64,000 bases of DNA, from NCBI RefSeq assembly GCF_918797505.1, contig NC_092793.1, forward strand, positions 86,502,411-86,566,410, in the 5' to 3' direction. The position numbers were made by a program, and so were the translations under genes. The notes under the pieces were generated by a model. That model saw only the letters and a program-made list of their open reading frames with translations, was not told where the DNA came from and made no database searches. The DNA is from Bemisia tabaci. Its lineage: Eukaryota > Arthropoda > Insecta > Hemiptera > Aleyrodidae. Below, in pieces: positions 1 through 10,978 of the stretch; position 1 is the first letter of the stretch; every line of letters starts with the position of its first letter.

Positions 1-113
1 GTACTGCTACCGCTATGCGCGGGAGGATGCGCAGTGGTCGAGGAGGTTGCGCAGTAGCTGTGTAGCCTGCGCATCAGCTCTACTATCTACACAAGATTCG
101 CACCAGAGACCTC
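1..113. other. No gene seen; decayed GCGCAGT-rich repeat
   Basis: No coding potential is visible. Short GCGCAG-containing words recur here and again at about 865-915, so this is probably a fragment of the same dispersed repeat that underlies the region up to 1436. Confidence 0.4.
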
Positions 114-192
114 ACGGCGAGAGGTGGCTGAGTCGTCTAAGACGTCGAATGCGTCCTCTGTGAACTCGGTGTGGGTTCGATTCCCGACTCAT
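114..192 (+). repeat. tRNA-like sequence (probable SINE head)
   Basis: An A-box match TGGCTGAGTCG lies at 125-135 and a perfect B-box GGTTCGATTCC at 174-184, about 39 bases apart, the geometry of an internal RNA polymerase III promoter in a tRNA with a longer variable arm. I cannot fold a clean 7-bp acceptor stem across the two ends, and it sits among repeats, so a tRNA-derived SINE head or tRNA pseudogene is more likely than a working tRNA. No anticodon is assigned. Confidence 0.55.
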
Positions 193-379
193 GTAGTCTA
201 ATTTATTTCTTGACTCTACCATTGTTCATTGTTTTACTGCAATATTTCATCAAGCAGTCATTCCAAAACGCGTCCTTTTAATTTTAAAGTTATTTTAAGT
301 AAAGTTTAAAATTAAAGTATACCTTATATCGTAATTTTTTAGGGTAAAAATAAAACTAACACTGATAGGAGGGTAAAAA

Positions 380-463
380 TAGGGCCGCGAAGCGGTCCAT
401 TGATGGCGCGGAGCGCCTTCAGGGGGTTGGGCCGCGTAGCGGCCAGGGGGCGTAGCCCCCTAG
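380..463 (+). mobile_element. Helitron-type 3' end: GC-hairpin cluster ending CTAG
   Basis: A run of short GC-rich hairpins with tiny loops (for example GCCGCGAAGCGG and GGGGGCGTAGCCCCC) ends in CTAG followed by T at 464. The same hairpin cluster, also ending CTAG|T, occurs on the minus strand at 48541 and 56135. Known Helitrons end in a hairpin plus CTRR and insert between A and T. The 5' end of this copy was not found. Confidence 0.5.
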
Positions 464-518
464 TACCTACTATAAGCTCCGAGACCTCCTAATTTTGCGT
501 AACTGGTAACGCTTAGTT

Positions 519-845
519 CCAGCGTTCTACCGGGCCTATTTTCATGATTTTTTGCGGCTATCGACGGGCAATTGTCTCTATAAATTAGCCCGCTTTATTT
601 AGATTTTCAAAAGATGACCCAGGTTTTTTTTATATTGCGTGGTAAAAAGTTGCGAATTCTCCCATTTAAACAATGTAAATTTATACTTTTTGTCATAGTT
701 CGTTTTAGCGTTCTACTAAGCCGATTTCCATGATTTTTGCGTGAATCGACAGGCGTTAAGCCGTAGATGAGCCCGCTTAAATCGGATTTTGGAAATAGGA
801 CCCAGGTTTTTTTTACAATCACGTTATAAAAGTGAGCGAATTTAC
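519..845. repeat. Tandem dimer, period about 185 bp
   Basis: Two diverged copies are recognisable by shared words: AGCGTTCTAC at 523 and 709, ATGATTTTT at 544 and 730, and GACCCAGGTTTTTTTT at 616 and 799. Open frames here are shadows of the repeat. No gene seen. Confidence 0.7.
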
Positions 846-909
846 AGAATGTTCCGCAACTTCTGCCGCTATGCGCAGAAAGTTGCGCAGTGGCCGAGAA
901 GATTGTGCA

Positions 910-1210
910 GTCATTTTGTCGCTATTGGAGAATTCAAAAAACCAATGTCAAAGTCGTTGTTCTCAACCCAAAAAACATCCGGATACCAAATTGCATGCAA
1001 ATCCGTCGAGAATAAACGAAAAATGTGGATTTCCGGTAATATCCAAAGCCGCCATTTCAAAATGTTTAAGAATTTTAAGAAACTGTCGTTGAATTCGTTT
1101 TTTTTTTTCGACTCAAAAAACCCACGGATATCAAATTCCATGCAAATTCGTCGAGGTTTATCGGATATGACCGATTTCCCGCCTATATTGGCCGCCATTT
1201 TGTGAAAAAT
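910..1210. repeat. Tandem dimer, period about 145 bp, with GCCGCCATTTT words
   Basis: Two copies share a TATCAAATTCCATGCAAAT-like block (about 982 and 1129) and a GCCGCCATTT word (1049 and 1191). The same GCCGCCATTTTG vocabulary recurs in the foldback arms at 12505, 35755 and 36060-36430, so this belongs to the same superfamily of foldback elements. The apparent 138-residue frame across it has no recognisable product. Confidence 0.6.
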
Positions 1211-1369
1211 TGAGAGATCTACTTGAAATTTTGGCAACAAGTTTCTTTTTTTATGTTTTTTCAAATGATGCGTCACAAGAGGGGGGTGGCGGCTACTTGA
1301 AGGAAAAAAGTTTGGCCATTTTGACTCCCCAAAAAATAGTTTTATTCACTCAAGGGACATACCCTAAAT

Positions 1370-1434
1370 TTCAACTCTCCAGCTTTATCCGTTCAAAAGA
1401 TATTCAGCCGTCCCGGGACTTTTGCCCCACCCTG
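1370..1434 (-). mobile_element. Orphan right end of a CAGGGTG-type foldback element
   Basis: The stretch ends GGGACTTTTGCCCCACCCTG followed by TA, which is the reverse complement of a TA-CAGGGTG terminus as in the complete foldbacks at 22536, 31569 and 35485. No matching left end is visible upstream, so this is a truncated copy that may include the dimer at 910-1210. Confidence 0.5.
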
Positions 1435-1438
1435 TATA

Positions 1439-2242
1439 AAATCGTATAGTAGCTGGCAACGTAAACTTGCAGCGCCTTCAACTTCGCACTAACACTTCAA
1501 ACGCTACACCGTTGCACACAAGTTCCGACGATTTACCTGTGGTTCCCCTTCCGAATCAAGGTCGAAGGACCTAGGTCAGTCCGTTAAAAAAGTTGAGTAT
1601 GATAATCTCTGCAAATCGGGGTTGAGGGCTGTCTGCGTCGCCAACGGATTCCTCCGATTTTTCTTGTCCAACTCTGCTGTTCCCTCGATCCGATTACATC
1701 CCAGCTTGTAAAATCCCATGAATATCCTACCAATGTCCTATAACTCCGATTGTCCTCAGAATATCCTCTGAATATCCTAACTTTTTCAGGTTATCCTCAG
1801 AATATCTTCCAAATAACCCGAAAAAACTGCATTTTAGATTATTTCTAGATAATTATAGGATAAACTCCTCCCGTGTACCTATAGAGAATCTCCTTTAAAC
1901 ATATAATATGTTGTAAATTATCACATCTTTTAATGTATGTAACTCCCTTCCGACCCCGAGAACCTCCCTGGGACTCCTGATCAAGCCCTCTTTGTTTACA
2001 TTACATTATCAGTTTATCACTTGGTTAGGTTGACTTTGACGCGAGTAGCGATCATGCGAAAAGTTCCGCGTATTTGATCGGTTTAATGGTGATAATTTGA
2101 CGAGTTTCGTGATTTTCATGTTAATCGAATCTAGTGTTACTGTCTGAGCAAAGGAACATACATAATATGATGTGAAATACCGAATACGCATTTTTGGAAT
2201 ATAAGAAGTTCGCTTTGATGCGGCGTGATGTAGGTATCATGG
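1439..2242. other. No gene seen; degenerate GAATATCCT minisatellite at 1718-1830
   Basis: The interval has no convincing coding region. About seven imperfect copies of the word (A/G)AATATCCT(A/C) cluster at 1718-1830; the complementary word AGGATATTC clusters at 6664-6820. The rest looks anonymous. Confidence 0.5.
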
Positions 2243-3581
2243 CCCAAGTAGCAGTGATCGCGATAAAATATTTTATCGGTTAGTTATCGCGATTATTTCG
2301 GTGGCAATATATCGAGATATTATCGCAATAAAAATTGCGATATATGGCAATTAAATCATTACACATTGCAATTTTTAATTCGATAAAATCATGATCAATT
2401 TTCGTCGATGAAAGCGCGATTAAATCGCCAGTTATCGCAATTTTTAAGTAGGGGAGATGTTTGTACCTAGGAATGATTTTCCATTTTTATTATTTTTTTT
2501 TTTAGATCCTTTTTCGAAAAATTTAAATCTTTTACCGCTATGGCATACTACTGAGAGTCCTTAGTAACATATACTTTTTTGGTTTGGTTCAGACAATTTT
2601 ATAATAGTTTTTTTGGGATTTTAAAAATTCCAAAAAATCGTTCCAAGGTATACCATGGTGGTGTACCATGGAATGTCATGGGCTGTAAGTTGGAATGCAT
2701 GACAAAAGTCCTATATTCCTCCTACTAAATTGGCATTTCAGCTGAAAATAAAGCAGAACACACTCAAATTCATTTACAAGATGTAAGTTCCATAACACTG
2801 GTGGGTTTAAGTCAAATTGCGAATGATGAAAGATAACTTTTTTTTAAACTTTTCAATGTTATAACGCTATCTCTCATCTCTTGCGGAGAGCTTTGCAGAT
2901 TTGAATTAGGTATTGTTTGAAGGAATTCAGCCTTTGCTTGAAATTTAAGACTAACCCTCTCTCTTAGAAGCAAAAATTTTGTTTTTATTAAAAAAATAAG
3001 GTACAACCGTGTTTACGTTCCAAGGTACAATTTCCGCCAAGGAAAGGGAAAAAAAAAAAAAAAAAAAAAAAGTCGTAATTTCTAAGTTAGGAATTCAACA
3101 ACGGAGTTCAAAAAACTGTGTGCATGTAGTACATGCATGTAGGTTTCAAAATATAAAAAGTTCAGAGACCTAAAAAAATAATTTAGGGGGGCAGCATCAC
3201 TTTATCCCTTTCTGAAAAATTTTAAAAAGGAGGTCAAAATTCGATTTTTTCGATATTTGACGGAGATGATGGCATAGAGCAACTTTTTCAAGATGAACCG
3301 CTTCGTTACACGTCAGGCAACCTTAGTTCATGATACGAGCACGCTAGCGCTATTGTGGCGGGAAATATGAAATTTATTCCAAGGTACAACTATCCCGAGG
3401 TACAAGCCTCTCTTCTACCTACTTCGAAAATATTGCGATAGATTGTTGGGCGATAAAAGCGCGATTTTATCGCGATAAGATCGAGGATAATTGCTCAGAT
3501 GTTGATGATCCTGGTGATTTTATCGCCGATAAAAGCGCAATATAGGTATAGCGATTTTTCCGTTGAGAAATGCTACTTGGG
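2243..3581. mobile_element. TIR element P1, termini CCCAAGTAGCA / TGCTACTTGGG
   Basis: Perfect inverted 11-bp termini bound the element. Just inside both ends the DNA is built from repeated short words based on ATCGCGATAAAAT (left 2256-2450, right 3430-3560). No transposase is visible, so it is non-autonomous. The middle is occupied by a second inverted-repeat element (2448-3422). I cannot name the superfamily from the termini. Confidence 0.65.
2448..3422. mobile_element. Nested TIR element inside P1
   Basis: The left end GTAGGGGAGATGTTTGTACC and the right end, which reads GTAGGTAGAAGAGAGGCTTG on the other strand and continues into TACCTCGG, are imperfect inverted repeats. Interior copies of CCAAGGTAC occur at about 2643, 3019 and 3379, and a short palindrome (ACCATGGTGG followed by TGTACCATGG) at about 2652-2671. 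A 24-base A run starts at about 3048. The piece separates the two halves of P1, so it inserted later. Confidence 0.5.
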
Positions 3582-3745
3582 GGGGGGGGGGGGTGTTCTA
3601 AGTCTTGAAATTTTTGAATGCGGCCACTTTTTGACAAAGTTCGCTCACTTGTAAGCGCAGCTTGTCTTTTAAAACTTTGCTCTTCAAATTGTTGGATTCT
3701 TGTGCAGTGTTCTATATGTGTAAATCAGCTGAAATTAACCTTAAA

Positions 3746-4861
3746 CCCAAGTAGCATGGATTGCAATTTCATTGCAATGGATTGTGAGTTGATTGCAATT
3801 TTTGCTTGTTGCCTATACGTTCATTTGAAGGCGCTTAAAAAGTTGCAATTTTATTGCAATAAGTTTGCAAGAAATGTAGATTATGCTTGTTGCCTAACCT
3901 TCTTTTTCAAGGCACTATAAAGACTGCAATTTCGGTGCAATCATGTTGTAACAAATTCACGCCATGTGCCTGGCATCCAATTCTCTAGTTGTTTTAAAGT
4001 TTTTTCGACTTAAATGTCTCACCTAACCCATATAGCCCAACATATTTTGAAAATATTGTCACCTTTATCAAAATATTTTCATGGCAATATTGTAATTAAA
4101 ATATTTTCAAAATATTTTTAAAACATTTTAAAGGAATATTTTGAAAATGTTTACAAAAAATATTTTTAAAATAATTCAAAAATATTGCCTGTAAACATGC
4201 ATGTTAAAAATATTCCTTAAGAAAGTTTTGAAAATATTTTAAAAATATTTTTTGAAAATATTTTTAAGTTCTCAAGTTAGTATGTGGTGTAATTTACACC
4301 GGTGTAAATTTAGTGTGAGTACCTATTACGTGATATCGAAAAAAAAAATCAGACAAAAAAAATATGAAAAAATAAATAACACGAAAAAAATAAATAATAG
4401 GCAAAAGAAAGAAGCCTGAGAAAAACGGCGTTAATCAAATCTATGATGAATGTTGAGCCACGCACTGACGCAATGCATGCGATAACAGCCTTAACAGGCG
4501 TGATTTCAACCCAGCTCATCATCAGCTCCCTGTAGCTCAGTGGAAGAGTGCTCCGCTATGACATTCGCGGGTCGGGTTCAAGCCCACTCAAGGGCGTCCG
4601 GTATTTTATGCTGCTAAACGTCGTAGGACATTAGGTAAGCATGGGTTCGAATTATTATAATTTCCCCGGAAAATTTAGGGGTTGAAATTTAAAGGTCGTC
4701 AATATTGAAATTTCTTTGCAAAAAAAAAAATTGCAACTTTTTTACAATGAGGGGGTCAGATGTTGTAAAATAATTGCAATTTTCTTGCAAGAAAGTTGAA
4801 ATCATCTGGAAATTTTATTTCATTTAAATTGCAATTTTTTCGTTGCAAAATGCTACTTGGG
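3746..4861. mobile_element. TIR element P2, termini CCCAAGTAGCA / TGCTACTTGGG
   Basis: It has the same perfect 11-bp termini as P1, but the internal repeated words are different: TTGCAATTT-type near both ends (3757-3945 and 4690-4850), and AAAATATTTT-type in the centre (about 4040-4270). It carries a tRNA-like sequence at 4527-4600. No transposase. A short open frame of 100 codons starting at 3618 runs into the element and has no recognisable product. Confidence 0.65.
4527..4600 (+). repeat. tRNA-like sequence inside P2
   Basis: A-box TAGCTCAGTGG lies at 4533-4543 and a B-box-like GGTTCAAGCCC at 4575-4585, with tRNA-like spacing. Only part of an acceptor stem pairs (CCCT with AGGG) and the anticodon arm is irregular, so this is a tRNA-derived SINE head or pseudogene rather than a functional tRNA gene. 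Confidence 0.5.
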
Positions 4862-7800
4862 AAGTGATAGTGTGCCCACTTTGTTACGCAGGGATTAAGA
4901 TCCATAAAATCCCACAATTGTGCCTACGTAGTTTAAAAATTCAATTATTCCTTTAATTTTTGATGGACGAAGGATAAACCCCTTTCTTTAGAACTTCCTG
5001 GTAAAGTATTGGTCATTTTAGGCGTAAGATGCTCCCTCGGTTTGCCGTGTTACCTTCATGAATTTTAGTTTAAGTATACTTAATGCCCAGCGCTTAGCTT
5101 GTAAACGCTATTATTAAAGCATGCAGAACATCAATCGCTAAATAGTGAAAGACGATGTTTCTCAATTTGCAAAATGTAGACTTGCAGTCATACTTTATCT
5201 CTCCCTTGAAAAACTAGACAACGTAATTACTTGAAACCTCTTCTTGATTTTTCCTCTCTGTTAGTAAATTATTTTCTACAATTTCCAGCTATAAAGTTGA
5301 CTTGTTCCTCTCCGAAAGATTAAACCAGGAGTGAAGATTTTGAAATACTGCGATGGGCACACGTGGTGTCCCTCTTTAGCCATCAATATTGATTAAAATG
5401 TATGAATCGTAAACATTCATGGGATTCATAGACGCTGAGTAATTCAAAATCAGCTCGCTGGTGTTAATCGTTATCCCTAGTCGCAACTCGCGACACAGAG
5501 GACACCAATCATAGAAAGGCGATGAAAATAAAGTAAGTCGACAATTTAATTTGCGGATATATAAGGGAAAGAAAAAACTGTGAGTCTTAGCAATTGACAG
5601 ACCTGACGATCTTGGGCCTTCTAAGTAAGCCAGCTTCTATTTTCTTGTTTGCATATCCATGAACAACATTTCATTCGAGTCTTATTCTCGAGGAAAAATC
5701 AGTCTGGCCAGCTAGTTAATTACACTTTGGGGCAACCGAAGCCGTACGTGACATTTTTCCATGTGCCAGCCTAGAATGTCTTCAGCCTCTGCAGTAAGTA
5801 GCTAGGGAGCAGAATCCAATTTAAAGGAAGACAATTATCCAGAAAGGAGATGAAAATGAAACTGTGGGTGCCATTGCTACTGATCTGATAAATGCATGCG
5901 TTACATCAGATGCCAATATTCATGTCATGCAGGCTCTGGCATTACCTATTCGTTTGCTTCCTTCATTTTTTCCCTACGTAGGTACCTTTTGTTTGTTTTT
6001 TACGCGTCGTTTTTCCTTACCTATACTATACTTAAACAACCCTATTTTCCACAACTAAATATCTTTATAACACTTTAAGTTGTTACAAAGTGTTTTTTTT
6101 TTCTTCTTTTTTTCTCAGCTGGCAGCTGCCATCCTACGTAAAAAAATGGTTCAATTTGTTCAAGTTTCATTCATGCTTTATGTATAAGGTGCTCCCCTTG
6201 CGCAAGTTTTGTGCTTGTAAGGGTTCCCGCTAAGTACTTTGTTGATTTTGTGAACTTCCTTGTTTTTCAAATAAATTCAATTCACTTCAATAGTATGAAC
6301 TTCAAAGACTGTTGTGAACATCTTTAAAAATGTTGCAGTTTTGTCTGAGCATTAGGTAAGCAAACCCCCTAGCAGGTAGCTGTAAGTACCTAGTGCGGTT
6401 TGTATTAGGAATTAAAAGGAGAAAATCTGCATCTTTATGCAAATGATTCGCCACTTAATTGGTATTATTAAACCAATTTTTTGCGAAGCGAGAACATTTC
6501 ATTAGTTATTACAGGGCAGCAACCTCCTAACAGGATGCTATGGTTGTGGCAAATGTGGCGTTTATTTTTACCAAGTGGCTTGCCATTTTCACTAGGAATC
6601 CGATTTTCTTCTTTTTTCCTAATTCAAACTGCACTATCCATAAGGTGGTTTGCTCAGAGAATCGTAAGATATTCGTAGGATACCTATTCAGTGGTAGGAT
6701 ATTCGTGGGATATTCATAGGATATTTGGTGGTAGGATATTCATAGGTTATCTGACTTGTCTCATTAGGATATTCTACTTTTGCCATTGATTATCCTATGA
6801 ATATCTTACTGCTAGCTGGGATTGGTCTTATGCAGATCGAGGAGATTGGGGAGGAACTATGCAACGGGGCCGCGCAAATCGAGAAAACGTTCGGAAAGCA
6901 GTGAAACAGCAAATCGGGGGAATCCGTCGCCAGAGCGGGAAATTTCAAAGAACATCTTTCTAACAGGCTAACCTAGGTCTATCGACCTTGCTTTCGAATA
7001 TATACCTAGCGTGTTTGAAAGTGTAAACGGTAAACCCTCGTGCGACATCTCGTGAGGTCAGACACGTTCCACTGACGTCGTATATTGCTAAAAATTTTAT
7101 TTTTCTCAATTTTATCAAATAAATTATAATGTTGGCACAAAAATGTTGGCAGGACAACTATTTTAATCCTAAAAGAATTGTGTCCTGTCAGCTTGCCCCC
7201 TTCCCCCTCCCACGATGTAAAATCTAAGGCATCACACTAATGAGCAGTGTTTTAGTTAATTACATTATACGAATCTTAGAATAAAGTAGATGGATGTCAA
7301 TGGAACGAAGTTGTCAATTATAAATAGCTAGATATTGATCAATGTGTATCTTGGTAACTGATTTCAAGTTCAGTGTTGCACTGAAGTTCATCAAACTACA
7401 CTTTGTAACTCTAATCATAAGTTTTAGGTATTTTTGGCTTTAATTCTTGTGTGGATCTAGCACTATTCTATCATCCTGGCATGTTTTTTCCTACCTATAT
7501 ACCTGAACATTTTTAACAACTTTGTGCATCTGTATATGTACTGAAATTTGTATTGTATACATAGATAGATTTTATTATCCATATATTATGGTACCCTACG
7601 TTTAAGATTAATGAGGGATTGAACATTTGGAAACTCCTCCTTCTGTTTTAGCAATTTACCGTATGTCTGTGGATTCACCCCCCCCCCCTCCCTCCACTCC
7701 TCTAAAAATATAATTATTCCTTAAAAAAACATCAAAAGCAGCTTCCGAGGCGTCGGAGCACAGGATTTAATTTTGTTATTTACTGTACATATATTATTGT

Positions 7801-8493
7801 TTTATTATGTATGTGCCCACTAACTGAAATTTTTGTCATCAATCGTTAATATTCTAATCATTGACTCACTGGCGAACGAGGCGTTCTCTGGAGGACCCCC
7901 CTCTCTCTATTGTAGAAAGTCCTAATTATGGTTAAAATTGAAAAAAAGGTACTTTAAAATTGGATTCTGTGAAAATCAAGTGCCTATTGGCGGAATACGT
8001 TTTCCTAAATAATTCCACCTTTATATTTTAAATTACCTCCTTACTTACTTTCTAAGATAATTTTATGACGGCGATGACTAAGAAATGAGAAGATACATCC
8101 TGAACGACAAATAGAACGTAGAACCTGAAATCATTTCTTCTTGAGCGATGATTTGTGGCTGTGGTACCCGTTTTCTCCTCGTGTTCACTGTGTTGGCTTA
8201 ATGTGATTTTATCATAAGGCACGCGGTGAATGCCAAGAGTGAACTTACAACCACTAGGCTCAGCTCAACGTCGCAGAAGCAGATCAACAGCCGCCTTGAA
8301 TAATCAGCGACTGGACAGGAAAAATTTTAAAAAAAAACTGCAAGGACAACACGCTATCTTCTCACTGGGACCACGAAAGGAGCCTTCTACCTAACTGCTA
8401 AGGTCGTTCACAAAAGGAAGACCTGAACTTCATTCCTTAATATCAAGAGTGCTCTACTTGTTAATGGGTAAAAATACATTATTAGATGATACA
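4862..8493. other. No gene recognised; dispersed-repeat fragments
   Basis: No protein family is recognisable and all frames are short. About 5150-5360 resembles segments at 25890-26110, 48795-49040 and 55170-55390 (shared TTTGC...ACTTGCAGTCAT...CTTGAAA...TCTCTGT...ATTTTCT... order), an old dispersed family. 6664-6820 holds a degenerate AGGATATTC minisatellite, the complement of that at 1718-1830. 6190-6295 ends in an AATAAA-containing stretch that could be a 3' end of an unrecognised repeat. A C run lies near 7678. Confidence 0.4.
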
Positions 8494-8500
8494 TGTGGAC

Positions 8501-8706
8501 TCAAGGTACACTCTACTACAGGTATGGACAAATGGAATTTTAGAAAGTCGTCATAACGCGTAGATTTGACAGCATCGAGAGTACGACTGCGAAAACCTGC
8601 GCGGCAAATGGACGGTACGACTTCATACGTCACTCGATCGCCTATTTTCTCAGCGCTGCCACTTCGGCACCCCGTTTGTCCATACCTGTAGTAGAGTGTA
8701 CCTTGA
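8501..8706. mobile_element. 206-bp MITE with perfect 32-bp TIRs
   Basis: TCAAGGTACACTCTACTACA and the following 12 bases (8501-8532) are exactly inverted at 8675-8706. The flanks repeat TGTGGAC (8494-8500 and 8707-8713), a 7-bp TSD, or 8 bp if the boundary is moved by one base. That size suits hAT- or P-like transposases. No coding capacity. Confidence 0.85.
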
Positions 8707-8713
8707 TGTGGAC

Positions 8714-9065
8714 TGAGGTGTTTAAAGCGAACACTGCCTTTAAAAAAGGGAAAAAAGCGAATAATAAGACAATAAAACATAATTAGTACCTAATAAGAGA
8801 AAACCATTACAGATAATACCTACGTTATTACAAATGGTTGAATGAAAAGTAATGCAAACTTATATATATAGAATATCTATCTTGAAAACTGCGTGAGATT
8901 AATGTTTATTAATCATTGACGGCAGTATTTAACCACTGTTGTCCCCCTGAACCGTGCGAAATGTTATCCATATTGGCCAACCTGTTGCCAGACGGTGCGC
9001 TTTGATGTGAAGCCTGGTGAGGATGCTACTCCTTTCATAAGAGTAATGAGAACAAAATTAAGAGA
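8714..9065. other. No gene seen
   Basis: Anonymous AT-rich spacer between two MITEs; no motif or frame worth reporting. Confidence 0.5.
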
Positions 9066-9073
9066 TCAAGTAT

Positions 9074-9219
9074 CAGTGGCGTGGCGTGCTTTATGATACA
9101 TCGATTGTTTTGCCATTTAAACGTATGGAACACCGCAGCGAACACCTCAATAACAGATTCTTTACCATAGGTTTAAATGGCATAACAATCGATACATCGC
9201 AGTTCACGCCACGCTACTG
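9074..9219. mobile_element. 146-bp hAT-type MITE with 8-bp TSD
   Basis: The termini CAGTGGCGTGGCGTG and CACGCCACGCTACTG are near-perfect inverted repeats, and the similarity continues through GATACATCGATTGTT/AACAATCGATACATC. The flanks carry the exact 8-bp duplication TCAAGTAT (9066-9073 and 9220-9227). A CAG-start TIR with an 8-bp TSD is the hAT hallmark. The 121-residue open frame across it is non-coding. Confidence 0.9.
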
Positions 9220-9227
9220 TCAAGTAT

Positions 9228-9665
9228 GTACCACGTCAACGACAAGCGTGAATCGTGAAAACATCCAGCGTCATCTTGGAGAGTTTACAGTCATAAAACG
9301 CATGATAAGAGTCTTACAAACAAAAACATTCCCTGTCCTCATAACCAACCGTTTTCCTTGTTTATACTCACATCGATACTGTAATCTATTCACTTGTTTA
9401 AAACTTGATTTGCTAAAGTATATTATTAATTTCCATAATATGTACCTATAAAATTGTTGCTATTGTTGCTTCTGTTTTGTAAATTCACACAGGTCCTTTT
9501 GGGGAGTAGGTAATGATACGGTAAACTATAAAGTCAAAATTATTATTTTAAGCACCTACTATATTCAGGGCTTTTCCGACAAGAGTCGATCAACAGGATG
9601 ATATCATAATGTGAATTGACAGATTCTCCTGTACGGGGGGGGGGGGGGGGGGTCCAAGGGCCCTA
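9228..9665. other. No gene seen; G run at about 9636
   Basis: Anonymous sequence ending in a run of about 18 G residues and then AGGGCCCTAG just before the foldback. The G run resembles those beside other foldbacks (14515, 22675, 31680). Confidence 0.4.
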
Positions 9666-10978
9666 GGGTGTATCTTATTTTTGAGTTTTGCGAAAATCAA
9701 GTTGGTCAACCCCTAAAAAGTTTCTATGTAGTCTCTAAATGAACCCCCTAAAAGGAAAAAAATTTAAAAAAATTTTAACCCGTGCCTCAAAGGGCCTAAA
9801 GGGCCTAAACCCAAAATTCAAAAATTTTGGCAAGCGACACATCAATTCTGAAGGAAAATGGCAAGTTACGGTCCTTTTAGGGCAGAAATTTCGTCCGTTT
9901 TGCCGTATCTTGAAGCGTAAGGTCACAAACGGCCCAATGACGACGTGAGGCTATGGGCTGGCGGGGCGCGCCGCGGCCGGCCCGCCGCTGAGCGTACGCG
10001 CGCGGCAGGGTTGCGCATCGCCGCTTTACACCGGCGTAGAGGAACGAACGGTGGGGTGGGAGGGGGATATCCGGTGGAAAAGCATCCACATTTTCTATCC
10101 ATAATGAAAATGCATTATACTTTTTCAATATAGATGAGGAAATATGAGCCATACAAGGAAGTGATGAAAAGAGTGACAAATACATATATAGTTTGTACGG
10201 TTAGGAGTGTAAGTGGGGAAAATTTGCCGTAACTACAGAACAGCCCTGAAAATCTCCGGGAAATAAAAGCTGCTATTGATGAGAGGTTTGCATGAGAGGT
10301 TTAATTAAGGACTAATTAAAAAGATAGGTGCGATGTTGTCGAATCGTAAGCCCTTTACGCGATCAAAAGCGATTAGTGTAAATTTAATTGGAAAAGTTTA
10401 AGAAAAATTTGATGAAAGAAAATTGCCCCAAATTCGGGAAGTGCTTAAAGTGTTTTTCTATCATGTGAAGTGTTCGCACATGAATGTCAATGGCGGTGCG
10501 TCGAAAACCTCTGATCTTGTAATTCCAATATGGAATGAAAAATGTAGAATCCCTGTGATACATAGTGTCCATGTTTTTAAAAATGTTTACATTTTTATGA
10601 GGAGTGGAGGCGCGTATCAAAAAATGCTAGCCGTCGATCGCTGGTTCAAGAGAATTTGGAGACTGATTTTACGGCAAAAATCGACGTGTTATTCGACATT
10701 GCTTTATGCAATACTCTAGGTATCATGGAAAATGAAGAGGATAAAGCATTTTTAATTCTTCAGCGAAAATCTGAATGAGAATGCATAATATCCACAGTGA
10801 AGGATACTATCCTTGCAGCAGAGGTGAGGAGAGCAGACAAGAAGAAAGCTCGCGCCCAGGAGAGAGTTTCTCGACAGGAAAAATTCACGCTCGCTTATGA
10901 GTCCCGCCAAACGGAGGAAAATAAGTTTTTTCATTTCATATGAAATCACTGAAGATTTGATACATCAATAAGACTTTG

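Noticed and set aside
4527..4600. Functional tRNA gene
   Set aside because: Promoter boxes are good but acceptor and anticodon arms do not fold properly and the sequence is inside a transposon.
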